Positions 1 through 14,696 of a stretch of DNA of 64,000 nucleotides are shown here, piece after piece. Every line of letters begins with the position of its first letter. Within the stretch, counting starts at the first letter, position 1. This stretch comes from Plectrocnemia conspersa (lineage: Eukaryota; Arthropoda; Insecta; Trichoptera; Polycentropodidae), in contig VTFK01000191.1 in the NCBI GenBank assembly GCA_009617715.1, forward strand, positions 806,001 through 870,000, read 5' to 3'. The position numbers and the translations under genes were made by a program. The notes beneath the pieces are model-generated. The model had not been told where the DNA came from and did not search any database. It was given only the letters and a program-made list of their open reading frames with translations.

Positions 1-2720
1 AAATAAAGCATTTATAGCTAATATTTAAAAAAAAAAAAATTAAAGCAAATATTCACTCATAGGGTTGTTTTAAAAAAATACTTCCACACTTCTTCAACAT
101 TTGTTTTCCATTTTTCATTATGATTGTTGGTCATCTATAATGTGTTTAAAAATAATTTCAATAATTATATTTATTATCAGCATAAACATTTTGTTATTCT
201 TTGCTTTTGTATGTTACAAATATTTATAGAATTCATCTTTGACACAGCAAACATATTTAAAATATGGAACTCGCCTGGTGTCTTGTTTTTTGATCGATCT
301 GTTGTAAAATGTATTTTATAACATCAAATTATTTAATAATAGGATAAATAAATATTTAATTCAAATATTTTCAGACAAAATAATTTGATTTAGAATCTTC
401 TTATTGCTTAATTTTGCTCATCGTTAGCTTTCGTTACTTTACACAAGGCCAGAGCTGCCCATCAAATTTTATCAAGCGCCCACAGGGAATCTGTATAGAG
501 TGCACTTTGGGAATCTATAATTTAATATAAGGTTATCAAGGTCATTCTGTTCTACGGCGACTAAGTGATTTTATTTATTTATTAATTTATAATATACTTT
601 TTTAATATCAGATTGGCCATCAAAAAACTGCAATTTTTAAATACCGTTTCATGACAATAATTTTTTTTTATTAAAAAATATTTACATATCTCAACATATT
701 AAAACAAATCGGTGCTTAGTTTTTTTTATTGTGTTAAAATTTAGCACTGGTTCTTGTAATACAAATATTTGTTTTATAAAATATATATTTTATCAAAAAA
801 TAAGAGCATTTTCGTACGGTAACATTTCAATGTTGAGTCCTAGAATTCCCATTAAATATTTTTTTCGTAGTGTAGTGTCACATTTAATTAACCTTTTGTC
901 ATGGGCGAAAGAATAGCTAGTGCCGGCTCTGTTCATTCGTGTAATCACTTGCCCGTCTTGTGGTTTAGCACTTCTATCGAGGTTCACGTCCTACATATAA
1001 ACATGTATATATACTTTCTAATATAAATGTCTTTGGAGAATGATATATTGTACTGCAATATATGTACATAAATATAAAAATAATAAGTTCGTGTATAATA
1101 CAAATCTCATATGCTGTCAATAGTTATGACAGATAAAAACAAAACATTCCTAACGGTTAAATGTAGTTTTTATGTCCGAAAGCACATGTGTAATTTTCCT
1201 TCATATTAATATAAAATATACCTAGATATTTTATTAAATAAAAAATAATAGTGCTAAATTTCACATTACATATGTTTTTGGTTTGTGTTAATTATATTTT
1301 TAGAACATTATATTTATTTTCAATATATCATATAAGTCTGATGCATGTCACTTATTCCTGCTTTAAATCCAAACACCCTTAGGTCATTTGACTATTTTTA
1401 TTACAATAAGATCTATGCTGTAAATAAAAACAAATTGCGATGGATTTCAGCAGGAGTTTCTCCTGTGCACTGAGTATTTGGATCACTGAACAAGTCTCGC
1501 AATTAGCGAGATTAGAAATTAGGATTAGAGACTATAGAAACAACGTTGCTGCGACTGCTGACTACTAATATAATATTTGCCTTGCTTCTAAGCCCTATTG
1601 AAATTAGAGGTGTTTTCAACTGAATAATAATATCGCTTTTATAGTAACCATCATTACTATACATAGCCATGCATAAAAATATTTAGTAAAAAAATTGCAG
1701 TTTATTCGACAGTCGACGCTGGTAAAAAGTATATTTTGAGAATAAATTAAATTTTTACTTTGTCGAGTTAATTAGACCATATTTTCTCAGTTAATTCTGT
1801 GAGTAGATTTCTACTATTTTTAATTTCAACATTTTATATTTAACAGAAAAATATATATTAAAACACAACTAGCTTATATTGTATTTAATAATATTTTATT
1901 CGAAATTTTATTTCATTTTAGTTGAAACGATGATGTAATATTTGTGGTTATAGTTTTTCGTCGAAAATTTGTCTAGTTAAAAGGATTAATAGTAAACGTA
2001 CAATCGAAAACAATAAAATTTAAATCCGTTCACTGTTTTCGACGCCAAACAAACACTCGACGTTACGAATTTATTGAATCCGTTATTTAATTACAAACTC
2101 TAAACGTCTATTGTCAATATACAACTTGCAGGTATAATTACACTAATTCTGTCTCATTCTCGATAATTTCTGTCCTGGCGATTTATTGCGTGGATTAAAG
2201 GCCTCCAAAATAATGAAGATTTGTTGAACGAATATCGTCGGATTAACTGCAAACATTTCGTCGGTTTTAATTTCGTTTAGTAAACGCGTGTTTTAATCAC
2301 GCCTGAAGAATCAATTCCAATTACTTAAGTACGAGTTAACGAGCAAACGAAATGAACAATCGCCTCAAACGTAAAATTCAAGCCACTTCCTCGTTCCTTT
2401 TTAGAATCCTTTATATCTTACTAATACTCGCATTTCAATGTTTTTACCCGGCCTTTGATTCTAAGTTCCTATGCCACATTAAACGTTAAGAGATTTAATA
2501 TACTAAATAATAAATATATATATATATATATTGAGACTTTAAGAAGCTTCTATTCCAGAAAGCAATAAATTAAATAAATAAAACTTATTTTAAATCAATT
2601 TTTAAAGACTTGTTAACAAACATAGCATTTATTTTTTAGACAAAACTGAAATTAAACTAAATATTATATTTCAATTTATTCAACACATTCATACAGAGTA
2701 GTTAATCAATCTTAATCACA
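1..2720. other. Non-coding, probably intron or intergenic; no gene seen
   Basis: All frames are short and AT-driven, with no family match. A slightly more complex block at about 1990-2470 has few homopolymers and many TAAT/ATTA words in evenly mixed sequence. That texture is often seen in conserved regulatory DNA of insects, but nothing here proves it. A short TA run lies at 2513-2531. Confidence 0.5.
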
Positions 2721-2721
2721 C

Positions 2722-2880
2722 ATAAGTAGCGGAAAACTACCCCTTTGTGTGATAATGGATGCGCAATAGGCATTGCCTTCTATCATGCGCAAAAATCATT
2801 GTTAAATTTACCGCATTTCTTAATGATTGCCGAAAGTACCCAACTGTAAAATTCACTTAATAGGTGTGATACAATAGAAG
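2722..2880 (-). repeat. Dispersed repeat family, copy A (inverted, partial)
   Basis: Read on the minus strand this segment lines up with two other places in the window (about 7.0-7.2 kb and 61.85-62.05 kb). Shared landmarks, read on the + strand here, are an AAAACTACC...TTTGTGTG block, then ATGCGCAATAGGCA (2759-2772), then TGCGCAAAAA, TTGTTAAATTTAC and an AACTGTAAAATTCA block. Order and spacing are the same in all three copies. The copy is short and diverged. The family is not one I recognise; no terminal repeats or target duplication are visible. Confidence 0.6.
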
Positions 2881-5800
2881 CAATGTATTTTTTTGTTAAA
2901 TACTATGAACTGAAATAGCTCATTATTAGAGATTTTTAAAAACATAAAATGTACGACTTAGCTCGATTGTAAATAATCATCACAGGCTCAAGCCTTACCA
3001 GTGGCACTCGAATTTTAATTTATAAAATTGTGCTATCATTAAAATAAAATAGCCCTAGCTGTTATGACATTTATTGATTATAAATTGTATTTTACAAATT
3101 AATTTAAAATTAATAATCATGATCTTAAATTCGATTGTCGTTTTAAGAGTCCATTTAAATCTATTTTTGGTCAAAATGTTTTAAAACCATTTAATTTTAT
3201 TTTAAATCAACAAAATTTAAAGCAAATATTTTTGTTAATTATATTCACCTAAAACAATCACTTATAATAAATAAAATATATTATTACTTATATTTTATAA
3301 ATTTAATATAATATAATAAAATAGTATTAGCATTAGGGTTGTTTTAAATTTATTTGTATAAAAATCATGATAAATTTGTCATAAGTTTAAAAAATCGCTT
3401 ACTGATACAATAAACATTAAATGATACAAATCATATATTATTTGATAAAAAAAAGTATAAAAATTTATTTAAGTATATATTTTCTTTTAAGATAGCAATC
3501 CCAAGAGATTAAGTAAAATTTTCGTAATAAAAATATCCTCTACAATTTGATTTATTTCCTAGAAAACTTTGCAATTTCGCATGATTTATGACATAAACCC
3601 AAAAACCCTTAAGCTTTTACGATGATATTCATGATAAATATAAGGGTTTTGATATACTGAAATATTGTTATGGTAGTATTTTTCAATCGTCCCTGGAGAG
3701 TAGTTTAATCGGTACTGTGGAATCTACACGACTTTAATCTTAATATTTTCAACGTATATTCTATCTTTATTCAGCCAATAAATATATATTTTTTATATTA
3801 TAAATGTTAACATCTAATAAATAAAAGTATTCTTAGAAAATTCTTTTAATATCTAAATATATATTAATACATTTATAATATATTGCAATGAAGATATTCG
3901 TTTAAGAAATTAATTGCCCAAAATCAGTTTCTCCGTCGAAAGCTCGCTTGTTCATTAAAATTAATTATTTTTATTAATTATGTTCGTAAATACGAACATA
4001 TATAGAAGAGGTATTAAATATGACATTAATTATTTACGGATCGTCTAGCTCGTAAAAATGTAATACGATAAGAGGATTTCCGGCGCCTAATCGTGATTTA
4101 ACGTATTATACTCGTAGATAGGAAGTCAAAATACGATTATCAAATTAACTTAATATACATAAATTAAATTAATTAAATATGAAAAGGTTGAATGATCAGT
4201 ATTTTTTCATGCATAAACTAATCTAAACGTTGCAATGGATTTGGAAAGTTTGTATGTTGCGTAGTTTAACAATTAATTATGTGTCTGTTTAATGCTCCCC
4301 GACAATTTATTAAAAGGATATTATAAAAAAGCATCATTTTCCTTACAGTTAAAAGGATCCATTAATCATTTAATTAATCCAGCAGGAATAATTAGGGATA
4401 AAGTTATTGTGTTCAGAATATTTCACGCGCGTAATATGAGTATTCATAGTAGCTTAGCGTATTAGTACGAGACGTATAAGTAATAATATACCGTTAACTG
4501 AAAAAGTATTATATAATAGAAAAGTGACCGAAGAATAATTATTTAAGAGATTTTTCTAAAAAATAATTATCCACGGATTAATCGATCATATGTTCAATAC
4601 ATAATTATAATTATAAATGGGTTTGGGACGAAAATATAACTGAATATATGTTTTTGGCGAACGTATTCTATTTATAAAGCTTTCATAAATTAAATTTTAA
4701 TTATCACAACTATTACCTGATTGAATTTTTAAAAAAATATTTAATTAAACTAAATATAGGATAATTTCAACTAGTTAATATTCTGAAAATAATCTTTATA
4801 TTTTGTCCTTAATGTAATGACGGTATATCTCGATATGCAAGTAAGAATATTATCCCTGCAAAGGTGCATGTATGTTAAAAAGTGTTTTTAAGTTAAATAT
4901 AATATTTTATCCTTCAGTTTTTTTAATTAGACTTTTTAACGTAGTTTATTTGTTAATTAACACAGATGAAATATTTACAACGTATTTTATTCAAAAGTTG
5001 CACGGAGATCATATTATAACAACAGTATTCAGAAAACTAAAAAACATAATAAATGACCGAAAGTGTGAAACACGTTTGAATATATTGAAATCACTATAAT
5101 ACTCAATAAGTACAGAATATTTTTTAATATATACATACATTTATACATATGTATTCTTGTATCTACGTGTGACGTTATCATTATCGACTGCTAATTTAAA
5201 AGGTAAATTCATTTTATTATTCAAAGCGTTTTCGTTATGTTACAAGTCAGTTTGTTTTACTTTAGTGCAAAAGTTTACGAATGCGATTAAATGTTTTATT
5301 AGAGGCATGCTAAATCAATAATTTGATAAAATATTATTTACTACATACACATATATTTCTCCATGGAATTTATAAAAAGTAAAATATAATGCAGTACCCT
5401 ACATAAAACTTAAATTTTGACAATTACATCTACATCAATTATATGCAGCTTTAAAAATGATTCTATCAAGTGGCTAATTATTTATTTATATATTTTAACA
5501 CAAAGATTATACTAAAACCATATGATTTTAGAACATTTATAAAATTCAGTCAAACAAGTATTTTTGATAAATTTATAAATATTAAAATAAAGAAATTTTT
5601 GTGTTAGTAGTTTTATACAACACTTTTCCCAAATTTTGTTATTAAGAAATAATTATATATCATACTGATCTAGTAGAAGTTCAATTCAATTTAATGACTG
5701 AGTTGTTTTGTAACTTTAATATTTTTTTTGCTTAATAAAAACATGTTTTTCTGGGTATAATGATTGTGGTATGAAAGTGATTCGTATTCTTACTTTTACG

Positions 5801-6690
5801 ATTGATTTGGATGAAATTATTAAGAGATAGCTTTTAGTATTAAGCCTCTAGAAAATAGCGTCCGTTATTTTTCTTTCCTCAAAATTTATAGGCCATTCTT
5901 GCCTTTAAATCTGAATGTGTTTACTTGTATAGAATGTGTATTTATGTAATGTGGGAGACGTAATAAATGTGTATTCCGCGTGCGGACTTAGTTGTCCATA
6001 ACCTTTTTCTGCCTAAGGACAATGGCAGGCGTAGTCATTAACTTTGCCCAGCTGTTCCAGAGCTGGGCACATTATATACAACTTCGGACCAAATGGAATA
6101 TAAAAAGTCTATTTTTTGTTACCGCGTTAAGTTTTACGACCGTCCCCCTGGACAAGATGATGAATTTTACATGCAAATTTGGCCGATACAGAGCAACCAA
6201 AAAAAGAATGCGGTCTTATTTTAATAGAGCTTATCTGCGGCTGTTTTTTATGATAATAAACCGACATTTATGCGTTTGTCACAATAATGCCACTTTTTTA
6301 TTAAGTCATTAACAAAAAAATAAAATTTGGATGTTAATTAGAACAAATTAGATAATAATGAAAGTGTATCGACTAAAGATATTTATGCAATAAAATAAAA
6401 ATGCAAGAAAAGGGTAGTCTTAATTTACTGTTACTCTTACTTAAAAATAATTCTCATTCGGGTCTACGATTTTTTTGTTCTGAGCAAATATCTTTTTTTT
6501 TAATAAAGTTTATGTATACAATTTAATTAGTGTAAAAGTAATATTAAACAACTTTTTATAAATTATATATACAGCATATATAACCGTAACTTGTTTTTTT
6601 TATTTATTTTGATTTTCATAGATAAAAAAATAGCAAAAATATTTAAATTTTCAGTTTTTAAGGGTGTGACTTTTCAATAAATTATTTTTT
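2881..6690. other. Non-coding AT-rich stretch; no gene seen
   Basis: There are no supported exons. Around 3900-4480 the sequence is more balanced, with repeated homeodomain-type TAATTA words and a 20-bp palindrome ATGTTCGTAAATACGAACAT near 3980; this is a possible regulatory block. A frame at 5992-6312 lacks a proper start (its first ATG is at 6022) and resembles no known family. The DNA around 6000-6250 is less AT-rich than its surroundings and remains unexplained. Confidence 0.45.
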
Positions 6691-6704
6691 CTAAAGATAT
6701 AATA

Positions 6705-7190
6705 ATAATCACACATTTATATAGAAATGTACGTTGATGAGTCGAAATGACAGGTCTTGAAAATCGGTCTTTGTTAGAGTGTCGAGTTTAATTATCGTCG
6801 GCTGTAATCTGTAGTGCAGCGGGGATCTGTTTTGATATGTATTTGATGAAACTGGATTATCTGCTGATGTGTATAATACTACTTTGCCTCTTTCTCTTTG
6901 TCTGTTTGCCCGTCTGTGGCCAAGTATCACATACTATATAATTCTGATTCAAAACAACTCTGAAGAATAGCAGATGAGATTGTTTGTTGGCCAATTGCAT
7001 CGATTTTTTAACACACCTACGAAATATGTTTACGCTTCAAAAGTGAAACTGTCAGATGACCACTTTCGGAAATCGTTGTTAAGATGTAAAAATAACAATA
7101 GTCCTTTTGCACAGAGTAGAACACGTATTGTCTATTGCGCATCCTTTCCCAACAAAGTGCTTTTCCAAGTGCTTACGCTTGATTAACGCC
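6705..7190 (+). repeat. Dispersed repeat family, copy B
   Basis: This segment aligns collinearly with 61440-62050. Shared landmarks in order: GTGTCGAGTTT, CTGCTGATGT, a CAGATG...GTTGGCC block, ATGTTTACGC...TGAAACTG, AATAACAAT, TTTTTGCAC, ATTGTCTATTGCGCAT (7127-7142) and a closing TTAACGC. Similarity is spread over nearly 500 bp with small indels, as expected for two old insertions of one element. Copy A matches its last third in inverse orientation. Minus-strand frames in copies B and C both begin a peptide MR(N/D)RQ at the shared block, hinting that the parent may have coded on that strand. The class of element is unknown. Confidence 0.65.
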
Positions 7191-8329
7191 TTGGGACTAG
7201 ATATTCAAAATATTTGTCTGATTCGTATTCGAATATCAATAAATAAATGTCAAAATATTTGAATATATATTCGTATATTTTAAAGGACGAAAAATAAATT
7301 TTATGCAATCATTTCTTTATTAAAAAAACGTCTAAATATGATCAAAATATTTTTTTTATTTACTAAAATAAATACTTTAAAATGTCAGCAGCGCGTTATA
7401 CAGCTTGTCTTGATTTTCTGTTTGTTCCTTAAAATAATCTAATTAAAAAAATATGTTTTATGTATTTTTTTAAGTTGGCGAATATTTTTTCGCCACTAAG
7501 GTGATAGTGCTATGTAGCTCTTACTGTAAGTCTGATGGTTAAAGAACTTCTTCAAATTCTGAATTTTCTGAACTTTCATTTTTGTATGGTTATAATATTT
7601 TATCCAGTAGCTCTTGCGCAAATAAAAGGACTTTTCATTATTAAAAATTATCATTATTGTAATAATAAAAAAATATTTCAGGTATAAAAATAGCTACAAA
7701 AGATCATTTTTGTAGTATATAAAATTTCCTGATATATTTATATTTTCGGCAGTTAAAAATGTTTTTTACATGTAAATATCAAACTATACACTGATTTGCA
7801 AATATGTGTATTTTTTTATTACCGATAATTGTTTTTTTAACTCTTTATTTTGTAGAAGATTGAACAGCATAAATTAAATAGGTCGTATTATTTGGCTGTA
7901 CTTTACTGGAATATATTTTTCGATTAAAAATTCTATTAACTAAAATTTATACAGTTTTCTAAATTACTTTTAAAATAAAACGAATCGAAAAAATCTGTAT
8001 TTTAGAGTAAATATAGGTAAAGTAGGCAATAAATAATAATTACGAAAATATTTACTTTCAAAATAATGATGTATGAGACGAAAATTTTTATCAATATGCT
8101 GACATTGATTTTTGAGTTACTAAATACATAAATGAAGTTAAATTTTACCCTAATTTTTCCGGCCATATTTGTTATTATATCAAGTTATTTGTTATTTTAT
8201 CAAATGTGTTTGTATTAGTTGTGAAAGTGGAGCAAGATATTAAAAAAATGGTTTTGGTAAACATTTACACGTATACACGTAATTATTTTTTTCACTAGTT
8301 TCTTTGACGTTTGTTGGTGTTTTAATTTA

Positions 8330-8640
8330 TCGCCAGACTCGTTCCGACTTCTCATCGATTAACATGGAGGTTGAGGAAAAAATGTTGACCTGAATTCGGC
8401 AGGTCTTAAATGGAGCAGCTGGTACTCAAATGGAAACCTCTAGATGCAGCGCTAGTAGGAGAAAGGAAGAGACCGAGAAAGATGCTTGAAATGTGCTTCG
8501 GTGGTGGGAAAAAAGAAAGAAAAGATTTTCCCTCAGTCGAGTTTCCATTGACAGGGTAGTTTTATCCTGTCGCTGCACGTACAAGGCATCCTGGAAAATC
8601 CGGGTATAAGTCGCGCATTCAAAGTGTGACACACTAGTTG
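8330..8640. other. GC-richer block, unassigned
   Basis: This block is clearly less AT-rich than the flanks. Around 8455-8485 the + strand reads as a basic stretch GERKRPRKM, similar in flavour to the Arg-rich C-terminal end of many LINE polymerases (R-R-x-R-x-R-x-R-W), but no further LINE sequence surrounds it. It could be a mobile-element relic or an untranslated exon. No clear splice pair was found. Confidence 0.2.
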
Positions 8641-11562
8641 GATATAAGCGACTAGTTAACTATATTATACGGTATAAAATATATATAAAAATATACGTCG
8701 GTCCTATTTTCCGTGTGTGTGTGTGTATGTGAGTAGCTTACTCGGCTCATTGTGTTTAAAATTATGAAAAATCGAACAGGAAAGTATCAGTTCACAGCAT
8801 AGACTCAAAACACAGGAAGTCCGTGTTTCAAGTTTCAGGGACTCTCACTAAATTCCGATTTATTTTGTGAAATATGATACGAAGTTGTTATAAATTGTTA
8901 TTTATATTTTGAAAAGTGAAAATGTTTTTCGTTAAAAAAATACTATAATGTGGTAAAAATATCATAATTTATATTCCATTTAAAAATAGATTTTGTAAAA
9001 CTTATAATTTAATATATATTCTTTCCTCTACTTCTTTGGATTAAATCATTATTTTCCTCTTGAAAATTATTTCCAATTCATTTATTAAGAGACCGTCTTT
9101 CAAACACAATTTGGTAATAAATTATCTTTTTTCGAACTCTCTTTGCTTATTTTTTAACGTAAATATAATTATCAGAGTTTTATTTTATTTATGGCTAAGA
9201 ACGAAAAATGGAAACAAATTGTCTTATTTAAATCCGATCGAGATTTTTGTCTTTCTAAATCACACACCAATTTTCCCATTTGTAGAATACAAACAAACGG
9301 TGTTATTTTTTAATCATAAATATATTGCGTAAAAATAAAATTCGTTGACTGCGTAACGAGAAAATGTAGCAAATTTACAACACATTTTGTCATTGCCAAC
9401 ACAGATCTCTTGAGAGACTAATGGGCTCAATTTAGAGAAAAAAATACACACTTTACTCGTTGTACTCATTTGGAAAAATGTAAAGCGCTGCTTGTTGGGG
9501 ACCTTTTTTTGTTTGTTAAATAAATTATAACTTTTATGAAAAGCACGCATCAAAAACTCTCAAAAGCTTTGAATTGAAATTATTGTATTTATATAGCAGG
9601 GTCGGTGCTTGAGTTTTTGTTTATGGGAAGTTGTAGGCAACATGTATAAGCTTAGTGCTAAGTGCTTATTAATTAAAATAAATTTTATACAAATACCAGA
9701 TACCCAATAGTGGATGCAAATATAAGTCATTGTTAATTACATTACGTGACGTCAATAGTTACTTGATCTACCAAAATAAAAAATCAGTCTCTCTTTCTTT
9801 AAATCCAAATCCATATTTATTCATGTCAAAAAGCTATCTGAATAAACGTACTAAAAAAATCTAATGTTTTTCTAGCTTGTTATATGTTTAATTGGAGTTA
9901 ATAATTTGATGCACTTCTAAATGGAGCAGATCAATTTGCATTGAACTGCAAAACCATTGAAAGTGCAAATCGATGTATCTATTATATACCATTGCCAATA
10001 TATTCGTTCACCTCACTTACCAACGATGTTCACATGCACACAGAAAATTGCTTCAGAAAATCAATGAACGGAAACGTAGTATTCCATTTGACACAGACTG
10101 CTTTCTTGTTTAATTTATGTCGAATCGTATTTGTCTATATATGATTTATGCATATATGTATAATACAATGCATAAACCACGTTAACGTTACCCATTTTCA
10201 CGGTTGAGCACCAGAGCTTCCTGCGCCACAAATCTCGGTCTCATGTGTAGATTGTAACTGAAAGTACATGTATAGGAAGAACAATACATTCCAAGGTCCA
10301 AGCGGAAGTTGTAACGTGAACAAAGGACGCTGTGCATACACACATAAAGCGTTCTTTAAGGTAATCCTGCAAGACAATTTCCTGGATGTTCTAGTTGGAC
10401 TTTATGACAGTTTAAGCTAACGGTCATACGCTTGCTTCGAAGTGAGCTCCATTTATCTGCCACCATTAAGTTTCTAAAAACATATAAACACTAACAACTT
10501 TATATTTAACCCAAATCTTCTACTGTTGTTAAGCAGTATTTCAATATTGATAAAGAGAGTAAAAATATTATTTCAACTTAAAATGATCGTTATACAGTTT
10601 TTAAAAAAAAAAACTTTGACTACTTATCAATATATTAAAACATAATCTTGCATTTAATTAACTTATGTGAATCTATTTGAATATTTTGAATAAACATAAT
10701 TGTGAAAGATGGAAGACAATTTGTCAACTGTTTTGCTCATAAATATGATTAAACGTTTAATTACAGAAGCGGTCAAAATTATCATAGAATGCTGCCATAA
10801 AACACAAATATAACTTTTGGCAAGATTTATCTACTTTTTAGAGGCTCTCTAAATGTATTTCACACAAATCATACAAAAGTTTTCCATATGGTATTTTTGA
10901 CGTGTGCGTGAAATATTATAGTTTTAAAATACACTCTAGTTATAATATTTAATGTTTTAGTTATTTTTTTCTAATAAATCGAACAAGTTTGAAGGTTAAT
11001 TGACGTATAAAAAAATTATATTTTTATGACCAACATAAACGTATAATATAGTATTTGATATATATTGTATATATAAAACAACAATTTATTTATCGAACCT
11101 TTCATTAGTTTTTATAATATAAAATTTTAAACGAGTTTATACGATTTAGAAAATGCGTTGGCCAGAATTTCAGCTATTTTATCCTAATCTGTAATAGCTA
11201 TGATGATTTCAGTTGTTATTATATCGTTGTGAAGAAATATGCAGTTTATACAACTTCCTTGATTCTGATAAATTCGACTAAACCTCTAAGAATAGCTCGT
11301 TATTTTTAGATAGATTTATATACGTGAACATACCTTTTTTAACAATAATGTTATATTATAACACAATATTATATTAAATAAAATATTTTAATAAAGTAAA
11401 TGGGCAGTTTATAAAAAAATATATTAATTTATGAAAATCAAACACATCAATAACTATCATTTTTTTCACAAGCTAGCTTTCCCTAAAGCCAAAAAAATAT
11501 CAAGCAAAACCGCAGCTCTAAAAAGTTCTACACACTTTTTCTTGAGACTCTTTTCTCTGATT

Positions 11563-11725
11563 TAGAAACGAAAAAATACTTCGTAAAGTTTTATTTAAAT
11601 GTTAATTTACTTTAATGTTAATTTTTTTTTTAAGATCATAGAATCAATATAGTTTAAATTGTTTCTATGGTCTAGAAACGAAAAAATACTTTGTTAAGTT
11701 TTATTTAAATGTTAATTTACTTTAA
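11563..11725 (+). repeat. Direct duplication of about 53 bp, 110-bp period
   Basis: A unit beginning TAGAAACGAAAAAATACTT and ending in ATGTTAATTTACTTTAA occurs at 11563-11615 and again at 11673-11725 with only a few differences. The 57-bp spacer is unrelated except for AT richness. This is a simple local duplication with no sign of coding. Confidence 0.8.
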
Positions 11726-14370
11726 TTATCAGCAATATTTAAATTGTTTCGGTAAACCGTAATAATGAATTACAATTGTAAATAATATAAAATATTTATT
11801 TTATTATTTTAGTTAGCATTTTATTATTTTACATTAGTTTACCGATTCCTTATCGTTAACTACAAACAAAATTTTATATCAGCGGGCTTAAAACAAATTA
11901 AAGATGTATTCTATGTCCTTGCATCGAATAATTTAACTGAATTTCATTGTTGAATCACAATATAAATTGATTAGTTTATAATTTGATGTATGTATGTACA
12001 AGCAATATATTATAGGCGATATGCAAAATTAAATTACTATGTTATATGATACATACATAAATATGTGCAAAGATTATTTTTGTCAATAAATTATTTTAAA
12101 AAACGTCAATATACTGGAGAAAAGCAATAAAAGAGATAAAAAAGTATGTTTCTCGTTTCAATATAACATTTTAAGTCGTTAAAGACCAATATTATAAACT
12201 TTCAATTATTAAATCTTTTATTTGAATAAATTCTTAATGATTTATATAAATTCGTTCAGTTTTAAAAGACAGCGCTTTGGTCAATTCATACGGTATTTAT
12301 TTATCCAATTTTTTTAACTTCACAAACTTATGAAGTAGAGATCCCTTAATATATTACGAGTGTTGGAACATTTGTTTGTGGATTATCTTCAATAATGGCT
12401 CTCAACTTTTATGCATTACCAACAAATGTCTTATTCACTGTTTATTTTGAAAGTTATTACCATTTGTATTAAATTCTTTGAACCAATTCGCTTGTTAAAG
12501 TTTGTTGTTATAGCTTTGTTGTATTGTAGCACTAAAATGTCCTATCTATGTATCCATATAGTTAGTGTAAACTTTTCCGTTTTTTATTATTCACATTAAA
12601 GCTATAAAAACTGTAATATCAGAATTGAACACATAAACTTTTGCCTATAGAATATTAAATTTATACAAATTTTTTTTTTAGTTTTGATAAAAACATTTTC
12701 GTATTATTTTTAAATCAACATCATTATCTTTTATTCTTACCACAATTACAAAATAAAACAGTATTAAAAGAATCGTAGCTATTATCAGCAATAAACGTCA
12801 ATACGGTATTGCAGTTGTGCTTTATTTTATTTTCTAATAAGTTTTACTACAAAAACGACGATTCTAAAATATGTTTAAGCAACATGTAGTGACTAAAAAT
12901 ATAAGTATAAATAAACGTTCAAAATCAATTTAAGATTTCGCTCATACAAACAAACATATTATGCATATAAGACATAAACAGATTATATTTGGCCGATAAG
13001 AAAAATTTCATCGTCTGAAATGCAAAGATGAAAGCAAAATTTTTCTGTTTTCCTTGCCACAGGTATGTATATAAGTTGTGAAAGGGTTCACCCAACTTTG
13101 TTTATTGTTTTTTTATGCTACGCGTTTAGAATAAAAGTTAGATTTTCACGTACTACGTGATTCGAAGTCGTATAGGAAGAAAACGATTTTTACAATAATA
13201 TTCCTGTAAATAAACAAGTGTGCAAATATGTAAACATGCAAAATTGAAAATTGAGCACGTATATATTTTTTAATGGATTCGGAAATTTTGTACGCGTATA
13301 ACATTAACGAATGTAGAAGAAAATGGCACATGAAAAATTCGCGTTACATAAACAAGTTGCGTAACACGAAAGCATATGGCGCTTTTGTATTTCCGTGTCA
13401 TTATAAACGAACGTTGTGGTTTTTTACGACATGTATAGGCTTTATTGTTCAATTACGTTTTACCTAATTGTCGCAGTGGACCCTTTAAACCTGTTTGAAG
13501 CAGTAGCTGCCTACAAATTAACGACGGCTTAGGACAAAGAGAATAACGAGAAAAAAACATGTTACATCGCGCGAAAAAATATAAAATAAAAATATTTTTA
13601 ATAGAGTCAAATTAAATGCACAAATCCTATCTTGTATTATAATTCAGTACGACTACTTATTTTTATTTTATAGTTTTAAAGCAATTTTTTCGACTAAATG
13701 TATTATCATTTTAAAAATTGCCTGTTCGTGAAAAATAAATTATGTAATATGTTAAAAATAGCGAATAAAAAAAGAAATTCCTCAAAATCTCACTCGCTAA
13801 AATCACACAAAAACATTGATAACATGTGAAGTGAAATAATATGCTATAATATCTATAATCTCATTGGGAATCATGTTTATTTAGTAATATGAAGCTTTGC
13901 TCTTAGCTATAAAAATAGCCGGGAGAAAATTGAATTCGTAAGCAATAAAACGGGGAAAATATTTTCTATACATCATAATAGTCATCATATACTATTGCGA
14001 ATCTTTTTTAAAATCAGATTGTTATCTACTCTAAATAATATAAACATTATATATTTACACAACAAGTTTATTGGGTTGTTGTGTTCTTCAATACATTTAA
14101 CATGACTTTAATTAAAACTATTTTTTGTTATTATTTCATTTATATTGTATTAAAGCACAAAAACTAAAATCTGATAATTGATAATTAATTAATAGAAAGA
14201 AGTAAAGACATGATTAATTTTACAAGGCTCTTAAGGCAATTAGTAACTCTTGTTTTTATAAAATGTTTATTTTAATATTATAGATACATTTACAAACAAA
14301 CTATTATATACAATACATTTTAAAAATAAAATTTACCGCTAATAATTGCAAGTTTGTTGATATATTTACG

Positions 14371-14505
14371 TCGGTCGCTTATCGATTTTTTATCGTAATA
14401 TTTTGGATGGATACCACCAGCCATCTTCGGACGGATCACACCAGTGGCTCGTGTGATCCAGCCGAAATATCACGATAAAAAATCAATACGCGATCAACCT
14501 GATAA
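14371..14505. repeat. Head-to-head pair of Penelope-like 3' tail sequences (foldback)
   Basis: Two arms are inverted copies of one another. The left arm reads GATTTTTTATCGTAATATTTTGG (abridged) near 14383-14407; the right arm is CCGAAATATCACGATAAAAA near 14462-14481 on the + strand. A 9-bp perfect hairpin with arms GGATCACAC / GTGTGATCC lies between them. In the right arm the distance from CCGAAATAT to GCGAT is 33 bp, identical to that in the 3' end of the Penelope-like element at 45.84 kb. I infer two truncated tails joined head to head. A foldback DNA element is the alternative. Confidence 0.5.
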
Positions 14506-14696
14506 CACATTAATAACATTTAATAACCGCGAAAACATATACCAATATGTATATATATATAATATTAAAATATACATTTCTATTGAAGTATAAAAAAACT
14601 TTTCTTGCTTGTTGGAGGGTATAATAATCTAGTAAAAATAAACAATTATACAATATAATAATCTAGTAAAAATATTGTGTTTAGTTTTGCGACTAA

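Larger units (their letters stand above)
7191..14370. other. Non-coding AT-rich stretch; no gene seen
   Basis: Low-complexity AT sequence with no recognised exon or RNA gene. Exceptions worth noting are a GC-richer block at about 8330-8640, a short (TG)n near 8717-8732, a GC-richer patch at about 10180-10460, and a local duplication at 11563-11725. Long frames here (for example 9060-9332 and 13273-13467) are AT-biased and without family resemblance. Confidence 0.5.

Noticed and set aside
5992..6312. 106-codon frame in less AT-rich DNA
   Set aside because: No ATG at its start, no recognised motif and no convincing splice sites. The block is mentioned as unexplained but not called a gene.
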